Shown one piece after another: positions 8,740-17,023 of a stretch of 64,000 bases of DNA (positions within the stretch are counted from its first letter, which is position 1; the number at the start of each line of letters is the position of its first letter). The notes under the pieces were generated by a model. It did not search any database and had not been told where the DNA came from. It worked only from the letters and a program-made list of their open reading frames with translations. A program made the translations under genes and the position numbers. This DNA comes from DASQPR01 sp963727415 (GTDB lineage Bacteria; Actinomycetota; Actinomycetes; Mycobacteriales; Micromonosporaceae). The stretch lies in assembly GCA_963727415.1 (NCBI GenBank), contig CAVSGF010000003.1, positions 744,001 to 808,000 on the forward strand, in the 5' to 3' direction.

Positions 8740-8976
8740 CTACTCGACGTAGGGGCAGTGCCGGCAGCCCCGCCCACAGCAGAAGCCGCGGTCGGTGAGG
8801 AATCGTGCGGTCAGTACAAACAACCCGGTGTCCGGATCGAGGTAGCCCGGGTCGCCGCGCTCGACCGCCGCCATGTGTGCCGCGAGGATCTCGGCGCGGC
8901 GGGGGTGATCGGGCCGCAGTCGTGACGGATGAGGCTGCACTGAGCCATCATTGCCTGATGGGGCGCCTCCTTCCAT
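8740..8976 (-). CDS. DUF5522-type small cysteine-rich protein
   Basis: 78 residues. The C-terminus GFCCGRGCRHCPYVE carries four closely spaced cysteines plus His, the signature of DUF5522, a probable metal-binding motif. The preceding helix (HPRRAEILAAHMAAVERGDPGYLDP) also fits the family. ATG at 8976 would overlap the divergent PLDc_N gene by 19 bases; a GTG at 8940 avoids the overlap and keeps the whole domain, so the start is uncertain. Function unknown. Confidence 0.75.
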   Translation of the reverse strand: MEGGAPSGNDGSVQPHPSRLRPDHPRRAEILAAHMAAVERGDPGYLDPDTGLFVLTARFLTDRGFCCGRGCRHCPYVE

Positions 8977-9392
8977 TCCTGGTGCTGGTGGACATCGCGC
9001 TGATCGTGGTGGCGCTGTTCGACTGCCTCACGGCCGAGCCGGGGCGCGTGCGCGGCCTGCCCAGGTACGGCTGGGTACTGATTATTGTTCTGCTCTCCCC
9101 CGCGGGGCCGATCGTCTGGTTCGTCGCCCGCCGGGCCGAGGACCGAGCGCTGGCCGGTGTCACGGACCGCGTCGACGCCGCAGGCGAGCACGACCGGCCG
9201 GCACTGGCACCCGACGACGACCCGGATTTCCTCCGGGATATAGCCGTGCGGGCGCGTGAGGCCGGCCGCCGTAGCCGCGCCGATGCCGAGCGGCGCAGAA
9301 GCGAGGAGGACCGGCGTCGCGGTCGGCGTACCCGCGATGATCCGCACGGCCGCCAGCCGCCCGCTGCTGCCGACGACGACGACGACGACTGA
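8958..9392 (+). CDS. Membrane protein with phospholipase D-nuclease N-terminal (PLDc_N) domain
   Basis: 144 residues. Two membrane helices (about 5-22 and 38-57) in the order typical of PLDc_N (LVDIALIVVALFDCL, then GWVLIIVLLSPAGPIVWFV). A charged cytoplasmic tail with many Arg, Glu and Asp follows, ending in a run of six Asp. There is no phospholipase catalytic domain; stand-alone PLDc_N proteins are common in actinobacteria and of unknown role. ATG at 8958 starts directly before the first membrane helix. Confidence 0.75.
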   Translation: MGRLLPFLVLVDIALIVVALFDCLTAEPGRVRGLPRYGWVLIIVLLSPAGPIVWFVARRAEDRALAGVTDRVDAAGEHDRPALAPDDDPDFLRDIAVRAREAGRRSRADAERRRSEEDRRRGRRTRDDPHGRQPPAAADDDDDD

Positions 9393-9582
9393 GCGTGCCG
9401 GTCAAGGCGGTGCGCCCTGGCCCATGGGCCAGTGGGGCCACATTCGAGCACGCATGGAAACGCCTCATCCGACCCGAACGCCGCCGGAATCGGTAGCACT
9501 CGAGAACGTCTTCAGGCGGGCCCAGTCAACTCGCGGGTGATCTTGCGTTTGGCCGAAACGGCGGCAGGCTAAGTTATCAACC
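9393..9582. promoter_or_regulatory. Intergenic region with possible leaderless promoter for the epimerase
   Basis: No gene seen. TAAGTT at 9570-9575 ends seven bases before the epimerase ATG (9583), where a -10 box for a leaderless transcript would lie; there is no Shine-Dalgarno sequence before the ATG. This is a pattern match only. Confidence 0.35.
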
Positions 9583-10500
9583 ATGCATCGTCTCGAGGGA
9601 CAACGAATCCTGGTCACCGGCGGCAGCGGGTTCATCGGCCGGTCTTTGGTTCGCACCATGATCAGCGCCGGAGCCCTGGTCCACATCGTCGACCAGACAA
9701 AGCCCGACACAGTACCCGACGGCACCGGCGTGACCATCGGGGATCTTCGCGACCCGCAGGTCCGCGACGAGGTGGTGACGGAGGATCTCACCGGGATCGT
9801 GCACCTCGCGGCGTTCACGTCGGTACTCGGCGCGATGGCCGACCCGGCCTCGGTGCACACGGTCAATGTCGAGGCCACCGCCGGGCTGCTCGAACTGGCC
9901 CGGCGCCGGGGCGTCGGCCGGTTCCTGATGGCATCGACCAATGCGGTGACCGGCGACGTCGGGACCCAGACGATTCATGAAGGCATGCCGCTGCGGCCGC
10001 TCACGCCGTACGGCGCCACCAAAGCCGCCAGCGAGATGCTGCTATCCGGATACGCCGGCGCCTACGGGATGACCACCTGCTCGGTCCGGCTGACCAACGT
10101 CTACGGGCCCGGCATGTCGCACAAGGACAGCTTCGTGCCGCGGATGATGCGCGCGGCGGTCACCGGCAAGACCATCCAGGTGTATGGCGACGGCGGGCAG
10201 CGCCGCGATCTGGTGCACGTCCATGACGTGGTCAGCGGCGTGCTGCTTGCATGGGAAACGAGTGTGACCGGACCGCTCATCATCGGATCCGGCCGCTCCA
10301 TCTCGGTGCTCGACATGATCGACGCCGTCGAGCGCGTCACCGGCCGTACCCTGTCGAAGGAGCACGTGCCACCCAAGAACGGCGAGATGCCGGCGGTCGT
10401 CGTCAGCATCGACCGGGCGCGCGAGCTTGGCTACCAGCCGGCAATGGACCTGCCGGCCGGTCTTCAGACGGTCTGGGATGACGTGCAGGCGTGGACGTGA
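9583..10500 (+). CDS. NAD-dependent epimerase/dehydratase (extended SDR, sugar-nucleotide)
   Basis: 305 residues. The Rossmann nucleotide-binding motif VTGGSGFIGRSL (about 11-22), a catalytic Ser/Thr region (MASTNAVTG), and the catalytic Tyr/Lys as YGATKAASE (about 144-152) define an extended short-chain dehydrogenase acting on a UDP-, dTDP- or GDP-sugar. The substrate cannot be told from sequence; the fold is that of UDP-glucose 4-epimerase-like enzymes. It overlaps the next gene by 10 bases and opens the glycan locus, so it probably supplies a modified sugar nucleotide to that glycosyltransferase. Confidence 0.85.
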   Translation: MHRLEGQRILVTGGSGFIGRSLVRTMISAGALVHIVDQTKPDTVPDGTGVTIGDLRDPQVRDEVVTEDLTGIVHLAAFTSVLGAMADPASVHTVNVEATAGLLELARRRGVGRFLMASTNAVTGDVGTQTIHEGMPLRPLTPYGATKAASEMLLSGYAGAYGMTTCSVRLTNVYGPGMSHKDSFVPRMMRAAVTGKTIQVYGDGGQRRDLVHVHDVVSGVLLAWETSVTGPLIIGSGRSISVLDMIDAVERVTGRTLSKEHVPPKNGEMPAVVVSIDRARELGYQPAMDLPAGLQTVWDDVQAWT

Positions 10501-12872
10501 TCCGGCGCGGCGCCGCCGGGCTGCGCCGCAACTGGCTGTTCGTGCTCATCTTCGCCGGTGGGCTGGGACTTCGGATCCTGACCGTGGTCGCCTACCGCCC
10601 CGCGATCATCTATGTGGACTCCATCTACATCTACCTGAACCACCTCCCGGGCAGCACGCTGCCGTTCGGCACTTCGGCCGCGCCCGATCCGCTCGGCTAC
10701 AACATGCTGTTGCTGCAGCCCGCCCTCGCCGTGGGCAACCTGCTGACCGTGGTCCTCGTCCAGCACGTGCTCGGCCTCGCCATGGCCGTGGCCATCTACG
10801 TGATCCTGCGGCGCTATCGGGTATGGCGCTGGCTGTCGGCACTGGCCGCCGCCCCGGTGCTGCTCGACGCGTACCAGCTGCAGATCGAGCACAACATCAT
10901 GTCGGACACGTTGTTCGAGGCGCTGATCGTGCTCGCCGCCGGCGCGCTGGCCTGGCATCGCCGCCCGACCACCGGTGCGCTGGTAGTTGCCGGCCTGGCG
11001 CTTGGCGCGGCATGCACGGTACGCATCGTCGGCGTGCCCCTCCTGGCCGTCTTCCTGGGCTACGCGGTCGTACGGGTCGCTCGGCGCCGCCCCCGGCGCG
11101 AGAGCGCGGCCCGGCAATCCGTCGGCCGAGGCCCCGGATGGCGGCGGCGGGTCGCGGCGGCGGGCGTCCTGATCGGCTGCGTGCTGCTTCCGGTCGCCGG
11201 ATATCAGTGGTATGCCACGACCAATGAACGCAGCAACTTCGGCGCGTCCAACCTGCGGGCGAACACCCTGTACGCGCGGGTCGCCACCTTCGTCGACTGC
11301 GCCCGGCTGAACCTTCCGCCGTACGAGCGGCAGCTGTGCCCGGCCGAACCCATCGGCGAACGGCACAGCCCCGACTTCTACGCCCACGACCCGACCTCGC
11401 CGCTGCACCATGTGCTGGCACCGGCCGGGATGACGGTGAACCAGGTGGTTACCGACTTCTCCCTGCGGGCCCTGCGGGCGCAGCCGTTCGGATTGGTGAC
11501 GGCCATCACCAAGGACGCGGTCAACGTATTCCGGTGGAACCATGACAACGAGGCCAACCCGGACGCCAAGGCCGAACGCTGGTGGTTCCAGTCCAACTAC
11601 CCGCTCTACCCGGCCGCGGTGACATATCCGGTCGTGGTGCGCGTGGTTGACGAGTTCGGCGGCGGCGGACCGCACGTTTCGCTGGGTCCGGCCAACTTCC
11701 TAAAGCAGTACCAGCTGAACATCGGGTACACGCCCGGTCCGGTCCTGGGCCTGGCACTGGTACTCGCACTGGCCGCGATCGCCGGGCTGGGCCGCGCACG
11801 CGGTTCCGGCTTGCGAGCGGTCACCGCGCTCTACTTCTGTTGTGGCGCCGGGCTGCTGCTCACCGCTGACGCGTTCGAGTTCTCCTGGCGATATCAGTTG
11901 CCCGGACTGGTGCTGATCCCGGTCGCCGGCGCGCTCGCCCTAAGGGCCATGTTCCGGCCGGTCCCGGCACCGGCGTTTCCCACCCCCGACGACGAGGAAG
12001 CGCTCGCCGGCGTACCGGACAAGCCGATCGCCCCGGTGGCCGTTCTGATCGCCGCCTACAACGAGGCCGGCGGCATCGGCGCGGTGCTCGACTCGATCCC
12101 GCCGGTGATCACCGCCGACCGTCTCCGGTCCCACGACGGCGAATCGGACGGCGACGTGGACGGCAATCCGGGTAACGAACCTCTTGGTGTCACCACGATC
12201 GTGGTCGTCGACGGTGGCACCGACGGCACCGCCACCATCGCGCGGGCGCGCGGCGCCGTCGTCGCCGAGATGCCGCGCAACCGCGGGCAGGGCGCGGCCC
12301 TGCGCCTGGGGTACCACATCGCCCGCCGGGGAGGTGCCCGGTACATCGTCACCACCGACGCGGACGGTCAGTACGACATCAACGACCTGCCCCGCCTGCT
12401 GGCACCGCTGCGGTCCGGCGCCGCCGACTTCGTCACCGGTTCCCGCCGGCTCGGCACCAACGAGTCATCCGACCAGGTCCGCCGGGCCGGCACCGTGTTC
12501 TTCGCGGCCCTGGTATCCGTCCTGACCGCGCATCGCGTCACCGATACCAGCTTCGGAATGCGGGCGATGCGAGCCGACGTGACCGCGGACGTCACCCTGG
12601 ACCAGCCGCAGTACCAGTCGTCCGAGCTGCTCATCTCGCTGCTGATGCGGGGATATCGAGTAGTTGAGGTGCCGGCCACGATGCGGGTACGCGGTGCCGG
12701 GAAGAGCAAGAAGGGCAACAACCTCGCCTACGGCATGCGCTACGCCCGTGTGGTCGTCTCCACCTGGCTGCGGGAAAGGCGGCGGTCCTCGGAGCCCTTG
12801 CCCGAGGTGAACACGAACCGATCCAGCACCAGGAACTTGGCTACGAACATGACCGCGAACGCTCCGAAGTAG
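10491..12872 (+). CDS. Fusion of multispanning GT-C-like glycosyltransferase and GT2 polyprenyl-phosphate-sugar synthase domain
   Basis: 793 residues. Residues 1-490 are a polytopic membrane module of about ten helices, with an acidic residue in the first outer loop (YVDSIYIY), as in GT-C enzymes that use polyprenyl-phosphate sugars. Residues 505-770 are a cytoplasmic GT2 domain of the dolichol-phosphate-mannose synthase type: AVLIAAYNEA, VVVDGGTDGT, the metal-binding DADGQYD, and SFGMRAMR. One polypeptide could thus make the lipid-linked donor inside and use it outside; that pairing is inference. The last 44 codons overlap the convergent GtrA gene by 133 bases and extend past the usual domain end, so the C-terminus is suspect. 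Confidence 0.8.
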   Translation: MDVIRRGAAGLRRNWLFVLIFAGGLGLRILTVVAYRPAIIYVDSIYIYLNHLPGSTLPFGTSAAPDPLGYNMLLLQPALAVGNLLTVVLVQHVLGLAMAVAIYVILRRYRVWRWLSALAAAPVLLDAYQLQIEHNIMSDTLFEALIVLAAGALAWHRRPTTGALVVAGLALGAACTVRIVGVPLLAVFLGYAVVRVARRRPRRESAARQSVGRGPGWRRRVAAAGVLIGCVLLPVAGYQWYATTNERSNFGASNLRANTLYARVATFVDCARLNLPPYERQLCPAEPIGERHSPDFYAHDPTSPLHHVLAPAGMTVNQVVTDFSLRALRAQPFGLVTAITKDAVNVFRWNHDNEANPDAKAERWWFQSNYPLYPAAVTYPVVVRVVDEFGGGGPHVSLGPANFLKQYQLNIGYTPGPVLGLALVLALAAIAGLGRARGSGLRAVTALYFCCGAGLLLTADAFEFSWRYQLPGLVLIPVAGALALRAMFRPVPAPAFPTPDDEEALAGVPDKPIAPVAVLIAAYNEAGGIGAVLDSIPPVITADRLRSHDGESDGDVDGNPGNEPLGVTTIVVVDGGTDGTATIARARGAVVAEMPRNRGQGAALRLGYHIARRGGARYIVTTDADGQYDINDLPRLLAPLRSGAADFVTGSRRLGTNESSDQVRRAGTVFFAALVSVLTAHRVTDTSFGMRAMRADVTADVTLDQPQYQSSELLISLLMRGYRVVEVPATMRVRGAGKSKKGNNLAYGMRYARVVVSTWLRERRRSSEPLPEVNTNRSSTRNLATNMTANAPK

Positions 12873-13261
12873 CTGCCCTCGACGATCAGCGTTCGCGCGT
12901 CGTCACCAAGGTGATCGGCCCGGGCGTAATGATCCGCGATCGACGTGGTCGCGAGGGCCACGACGGCGGTGCAGGCCGCGACCACGACATATTTCAATAC
13001 GTCGCCGGTGAACCGCTTGGCGGACTCGTGCGCTGGCATCGCCGACCGCCAGGCCCAAAACCGGTACAGCAGGAAGTTGACTAGGGCCCCGGCGATGAAG
13101 GCAGTGATGCTCGCCACCTGTGGCCCGGAGCCGATTCCATGGTAGACAAATGCGAGCGTTAACGCGCTCACTGTACTAGCGACCGCAGACCCGATCCCGT
13201 AGCGCACGAAGCGTCCGATGCGCGGGTGCTCAATGCACCAGCGCACCCAGCGAGGCATCAT
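12740..13261 (-). CDS. GtrA family membrane protein (candidate polyprenyl-phosphate-sugar flippase)
   Basis: About 173 residues from ATG 13261, preceded in frame by another ATG-like choice and a longer TTG-started extension that looks non-coding. Four membrane helices in the GtrA pattern: RFVRYGIGSAVAS; ITAFIAGALVNFLLYRFWAW, with the conserved N-F-x-R-W-W-like stretch; a third helix after DVLKYVVVA; and FGAFAVMFVAKFLVLDRFVF. GtrA proteins are thought to move undecaprenyl-phosphate-linked sugars across the membrane. It faces the GT2-containing fusion gene, whose product would supply that substrate. The two genes converge and overlap by 133 bases. Confidence 0.85.
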   Translation of the reverse strand: MMPRWVRWCIEHPRIGRFVRYGIGSAVASTVSALTLAFVYHGIGSGPQVASITAFIAGALVNFLLYRFWAWRSAMPAHESAKRFTGDVLKYVVVAACTAVVALATTSIADHYARADHLGDDARTLIVEGSYFGAFAVMFVAKFLVLDRFVFTSGKGSEDRRLSRSQVETTTRA

Positions 13262-13433
13262 GACGTTTCGGATACGCCGACGATACGGACTCCGTGGACG
13301 CTTAGGCCAGCCGGAGGGCCATTCTGGGGTCTTTTCCAGCTGATTCCAAGACTGCCGACGCTCGTCGGTGGGTACATGTAATAGCGGCAACGTGGGTTTT
13401 CACACGGGATCACTTCGTGAGGAGCGGCGAGTA

Positions 13434-14591
13434 ATGCGCATTCTGGTCCTGGGCGGCGACGGTTATCTGGGATGGCCGACAGCACTGCATTTGTCCAATA
13501 GTGGACATGATGTCGGAATCGTAGACAATCTGGTACGGCGCCAGTACGACGAGGAACTGGGCGTACAGAGCCTCGTTCCGATCTTCCCCCTCGACGAGCG
13601 CGTGGCCGCCTGGAAGGAAAGATCCGGGAAATCCATCGACACGTTCGTCGGCGACCTGGTCGACGCCGATTTCACGTACCGGGTGGTACGCGAGTTCGCG
13701 CCGGACGCGATCGTGCACTTCGCCGAGCAGCGGGCCGCGCCCTACTCCATGATCGACCGGGCACACGCGGTCTACACGCAGCACAACAACGTCATCGGAA
13801 ACCTCAACCTGCTCTACGCCATCGCCGAGATCGATCCCGAGATCCACCTGGTCAAGCTCGGAACCATGGGCGAGTACGGCACGCCGAACATCGACATCGA
13901 GGAAGGCTGGCTCGAGGTCACTCACAACGGCCGCACCGATCGGATGCTGTACCCGAAGCGGCCCGGCTCGTTCTACCACCTCTCGAAGGTGCACGACAGC
14001 CACAACATCGAGTTCGCCTGCCGGATCTGGGGCCTGCGTGCCACCGACCTCAACCAGGGCGTCGTGTACGGGCAGCAGACGCCCCAGACGGCGCAGGACG
14101 AGCGCCTGGCGACTCGTTTCGACTACGACGCCGTGTTCGGCACCGTACTCAACCGGTTCGTGATCCTAGCCGCGCTCGGCGAGCCGCTGACCGTATACGG
14201 CGACGGCGGCCAGACCCGCGGGATGATCGACATCCGGGACACCGTGGAGTGCATCCGTTTGGCCTGCGAGAACCCGGCCGATGCCGGCGAGTTCCGGGTG
14301 TTCAACCAGATCACCGAGTGGATGTCCGTGCTCGACATCGCGAAACTGGTGGCCGACCTGCACCCGAACTCGGTCACCGTGGAACACCTGCCGAACCCGC
14401 GAGTCGAGGCGGAGAGCCACTACTACAACGTCAAGCACACCGGGCTCACCGACCTTGGCCTCAAGCCACACCTGCTGTCCGACACGCTGCTGACCTCGTT
14501 GTACGAGATCTCCGACCGGTACAAGGACCGGGCCAACCTGGAAGCGATGTTGCCCCACGTGACGTGGCGTGGAGCCCGGCGCTCGGACTGA
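13434..14591 (+). CDS. sqdB: UDP-sulfoquinovose synthase homologue (SQD1/SqdB)
   Basis: 385 residues. From UDP-glucose, NAD and sulfite this family makes UDP-sulfoquinovose. Similarity to the plant and cyanobacterial enzymes is unusually strong by eye: GGDGYLGWPTALHLS nucleotide motif, VDNLVRR, EQRAAPYSMIDR, YTQHNNVIGNLN, the active-site Thr in KLGTMGEYGTPN, the catalytic YHLSK (Tyr and Lys), DLNQGVVYG, and PNPRVEAESHYYN near the C-terminus. ATG at 13434 follows a GGAGCGG ribosome site. In this window it is next to a GT-C/GT2 fusion and GtrA rather than to the GT4-family SQDG synthase (sqdX/SQD2), so the sugar's final acceptor may not be diacylglycerol. Confidence 0.85.
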   Translation: MRILVLGGDGYLGWPTALHLSNSGHDVGIVDNLVRRQYDEELGVQSLVPIFPLDERVAAWKERSGKSIDTFVGDLVDADFTYRVVREFAPDAIVHFAEQRAAPYSMIDRAHAVYTQHNNVIGNLNLLYAIAEIDPEIHLVKLGTMGEYGTPNIDIEEGWLEVTHNGRTDRMLYPKRPGSFYHLSKVHDSHNIEFACRIWGLRATDLNQGVVYGQQTPQTAQDERLATRFDYDAVFGTVLNRFVILAALGEPLTVYGDGGQTRGMIDIRDTVECIRLACENPADAGEFRVFNQITEWMSVLDIAKLVADLHPNSVTVEHLPNPRVEAESHYYNVKHTGLTDLGLKPHLLSDTLLTSLYEISDRYKDRANLEAMLPHVTWRGARRSD

Positions 14592-14600
14592 TGGTCAACT

Positions 14601-14639
14601 GACGGTGACGGCCGCCGCTTCGCGACGGCCGTCACCGTC
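14601..14639. terminator. Stem-loop terminator after sqdB
   Basis: GACGGTGACGGCCG (14601-14614) pairs exactly with 14626-14639; the 11-nt loop itself contains CGC-TTC-GCG. It begins nine bases after the sqdB stop. The right-arm motif is partly repeated just downstream (GTCACCGTCTCAG twice). Confidence 0.8.
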
Positions 14640-14784
14640 TCAGCATCGTCACCGTCTCAGCTTTGCCGAAACCGGACCGCCCAGTCGGCGTCATGCCATA
14701 CGCTCATCGCGGCGAAGAGGCGCTGTGAGCCGCCAATTCGTGCTCACGGCAAGACCATCTGAACGTCAGTTGCACGGGAGCGCG

Positions 14785-15402
14785 ATGAACAGGCTGGATC
14801 CGGGCGCGAGCCTGAGGCCAGGGGAATCGCTGAGGTCACCGAACGGCAGGTACGAGTTGCGGATGCAAACGGACGGCAATCTCGTGCTGTTCGATGGCGC
14901 GGACCCCATCTGGACGACGAACACCCATCGCCAAGGCGCCGAGCGGTTGGAGATGGGTTCGGACGGCAACCTCGTGGTCTACGCCGCGAAGAACCGGGTG
15001 GTGTGGTCGTCCCGGACCGAGGGTCATCGAGGCACGTCCCTGGTCTTGCAGGACGACCGGAATCTGGTGCTGTACCCGGCGTCCGGTAACCCGCTGTGGG
15101 CGACGGCGACGTTCAAGGCGGTCGGCAGCGCGCCGGCCGGGCCGTCGGCCGTGCCACCGGCCACGCCGGGGGCCGCTGTTCCGCGATCCGCCGGGCCGCC
15201 CACGGCGCCGGGACGCTCCGTCGCTCCGGGCGCGTCCACCAAGAGCGCGCGCACCTACAAGGTGGCACGGGGCGACTCGCTGTGGCGGATCGCGGAGAAG
15301 TTCTACGGCAACGGGCCGTCGTATCAGAAGATCGCCGAAGCGAACGGCATCGCGAACCCGGACCTGATCCGGCCGGGCCAGGATCTGGTCATTCCCGAGT
15401 AG
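14785..15402 (+). CDS. Bulb-type (B-) lectin plus LysM domain protein without signal peptide
   Basis: 205 residues. Residues 1-110 form a monocot mannose-binding lectin domain. Three mannose-site motifs of the QxDxNxVxY kind are read: MQTDGNLVLF, MGSDGNLVVY and LQDDRNLVLY, all retaining the D-x-N-x-V core. A Pro/Ala-rich linker (about 115-155) leads to a C-terminal LysM (YKVARGDSLWRIAEKFYGNG to GQDLVIPE), which binds N-acetylglucosamine polymers or acts as an adaptor. No signal peptide or membrane helix is present at the chosen start (ATG 14785, GGGAG upstream); in-frame upstream sequence looks non-coding. It may be exported non-classically or act within a larger particle; the role is unknown. 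Confidence 0.85.
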   Translation: MNRLDPGASLRPGESLRSPNGRYELRMQTDGNLVLFDGADPIWTTNTHRQGAERLEMGSDGNLVVYAAKNRVVWSSRTEGHRGTSLVLQDDRNLVLYPASGNPLWATATFKAVGSAPAGPSAVPPATPGAAVPRSAGPPTAPGRSVAPGASTKSARTYKVARGDSLWRIAEKFYGNGPSYQKIAEANGIANPDLIRPGQDLVIPE

Positions 15403-15429
15403 CCGGAATGCGCGCACCGCGCTCGGCCA

Positions 15430-15810
15430 AGGCGCTCCCGGCGCTTCGCGCTGATCGTGGTGCGGTCTTTAGGTAGCAGTCCCCGTCGTGTAGCTCGAGA
15501 TCTTCGCGCTCAAGTCGGACGATCTTGGAGATAGTGAAGCCGTAGAGGGCGACGAGCGCACCGCTCGTTCGGACGTCCAGCGGCAACTCGACATCGACCA
15601 AGCACCGTTTGAGGCACTCTCGTCGCTCTTCTTCGTCCAACACCTGGTCGATCTGCCAATGGCGCGCGGCGACGCGGAGATGCTGACAGATACCGCGGCT
15701 TGCCGCCCATATGGGGAGGTAGCGGACAACATATCGTTGGCAGGTGGGTTCTTGAAGAAGCCGGTAGATCTGGCTGGCGATGATCCTCTTGAGGCATCGT
15801 TTGGTTTCCC
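15430..15810 (-). pseudogene. Remnant of a tyrosine-recombinase/integrase-like gene
   Basis: Reading the minus strand from about 15810 to 15460, one frame gives IIASQIYRLLQEPTCQ, then AASRGICQHLRVAARHWQID, then LDEEERRECLKRCLVD and VRTSGALVALYGFTISKIVR. The last segment matches in style the core-binding-to-catalytic junction of actinobacterial site-specific integrases (D-RAAGAL-LLYG---RIVRL). No start codon and no catalytic Arg/His/Tyr box follow; the frame decays into unrelated sequence after YLKTAP. A degraded fragment, not a functional gene. Confidence 0.55.
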
Positions 15811-15913
15811 GCAGTGTGTGCCTTCATCAAGTCCGGCGAGTGAGGCAGTCGCAGGTCGCTGGATCGGTGCGTGTGCTGGTCCAAAAGCTCGGCCAGAACG
15901 TCTGAGCTAGGGT

Positions 15914-16000
15914 TCATGCGGCGGGCTGGTATTCGCTGATCAGCCCACCGTGGATTGTTCGGCGTCGGATCTGGTCGGCTGGGGTCGGTAAGGGTATGAC
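15914..16000 (-). pseudogene. Possible C-terminal remnant of an insertion-sequence transposase
   Basis: The minus strand reads ADQIRRRTIHGGLISEYQPA followed by a stop. The ending GGLI-EY--A resembles the extreme C-terminus of actinobacterial integrase-core transposases. There is no upstream catalytic domain, since the region is followed by the phosphotransferase gene. Low confidence; consistent with the surrounding mobile-element debris. Confidence 0.3.
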
Positions 16001-16051
16001 CTTGGCCGCCACCGTGGCTACGGCGAACGCCGCCAGGAGGAGCCGACCCGG

Positions 16052-16927
16052 TCAGGCTGGGGCGGCGAGAGCGCCGAGTGCGGGCCACGGCGGGCCCTGG
16101 CGGAGCAGGTGCAGGATGTCTTCACCGTGTCGGCGCCCGTCCGGGAATTCATCGCGGATGTCCCAGCGCCAGGCAGCGACCATCGTCAGAACGAGCTGCC
16201 GGCACTGCGCGAGCAGAACGTGATCGACGTGCGGATAGCGCGCGCTGACCTGCTCTGGCACATGGGCAACATCAAACTCGATGGGTCCACGGCAACACGT
16301 TTCGAAGTCGATGAACAGCAGACCTTCACGGGTGCTCAGGAGATTGCCCGGGTGCGGTTCGCCATGCAGTAGCTGCTCGGCAGCGCCGCGCCCGCGGATC
16401 CGGTCCCGAGCGTCCCGGAGGGTGGTGAGCAGCAGATGCCGGTCGACCTCGGCGAGCGCGGGGGTTTGGTCTGGGTGCGTGAGCAGCCGTTCAGCCTCTG
16501 CGACTCGGTCAAGGAAGTGGGGGGTTGCGATCTCGACGCTTCGCATGTCGGTGTGCAGGCGTCTAAGCGCGTCTGCGTAGGCGCCCGGTAGGTCCGGCTC
16601 AGGGGCCACGACCTCGTAGTACGTCCACAGGGTCACGGCGAAGCCGTTGCGCTGGTAGACCCGCGGCTGGACTCGGGGCTCCAGCGCCGCGACGGGGCTC
16701 GCGAATCCAGCAAGCCGCACAGCCATCTCGACCTCAAACGCGGCTACCCCTTGCCCCATCGGTGCTACTCGAGCGAGGACGCCACACGGCAACAGACGTA
16801 GAGCGAGGTTGTTCGAATTGTGAATCACGGCCACGTCGTCGGTCCGCAGATGCAGCTCTCCGGCCAGTGCTGTCACCGCGGCCACCGCACGCGAAACGGA
16901 CTCCGCCTCCACAAGCGAGATCCTCAC
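16052..16927 (-). CDS. Aminoglycoside phosphotransferase (APH) family protein
   Basis: 291 residues, GTG start. Protein-kinase-like fold. The catalytic loop is read as LLHGEPHPGNLL (about 188-199), the APH Brenner-type HGD/E-x-H-x-G-N motif, and the metal-binding loop as LFIDFETCCRGPIEFDVA (about 205-222). It phosphorylates a small hydroxylated substrate with ATP; in actinobacteria most members are not proven resistance enzymes. Catalytic Asp of HGD is Glu here, as in a subgroup of the family. It lies between mobile-element remnants, so it may be horizontally acquired. Confidence 0.8.
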   Translation of the reverse strand: MRISLVEAESVSRAVAAVTALAGELHLRTDDVAVIHNSNNLALRLLPCGVLARVAPMGQGVAAFEVEMAVRLAGFASPVAALEPRVQPRVYQRNGFAVTLWTYYEVVAPEPDLPGAYADALRRLHTDMRSVEIATPHFLDRVAEAERLLTHPDQTPALAEVDRHLLLTTLRDARDRIRGRGAAEQLLHGEPHPGNLLSTREGLLFIDFETCCRGPIEFDVAHVPEQVSARYPHVDHVLLAQCRQLVLTMVAAWRWDIRDEFPDGRRHGEDILHLLRQGPPWPALGALAAPA

Positions 16928-17023
16928 AATGGTCGAGGACGAGACGACAAGCTCACCGACCGATCCTGCCCGAACCCGATGACGATCGGTTAACGCAACT
17001 GTGCCACCCTCCGTAAGTTAGGT

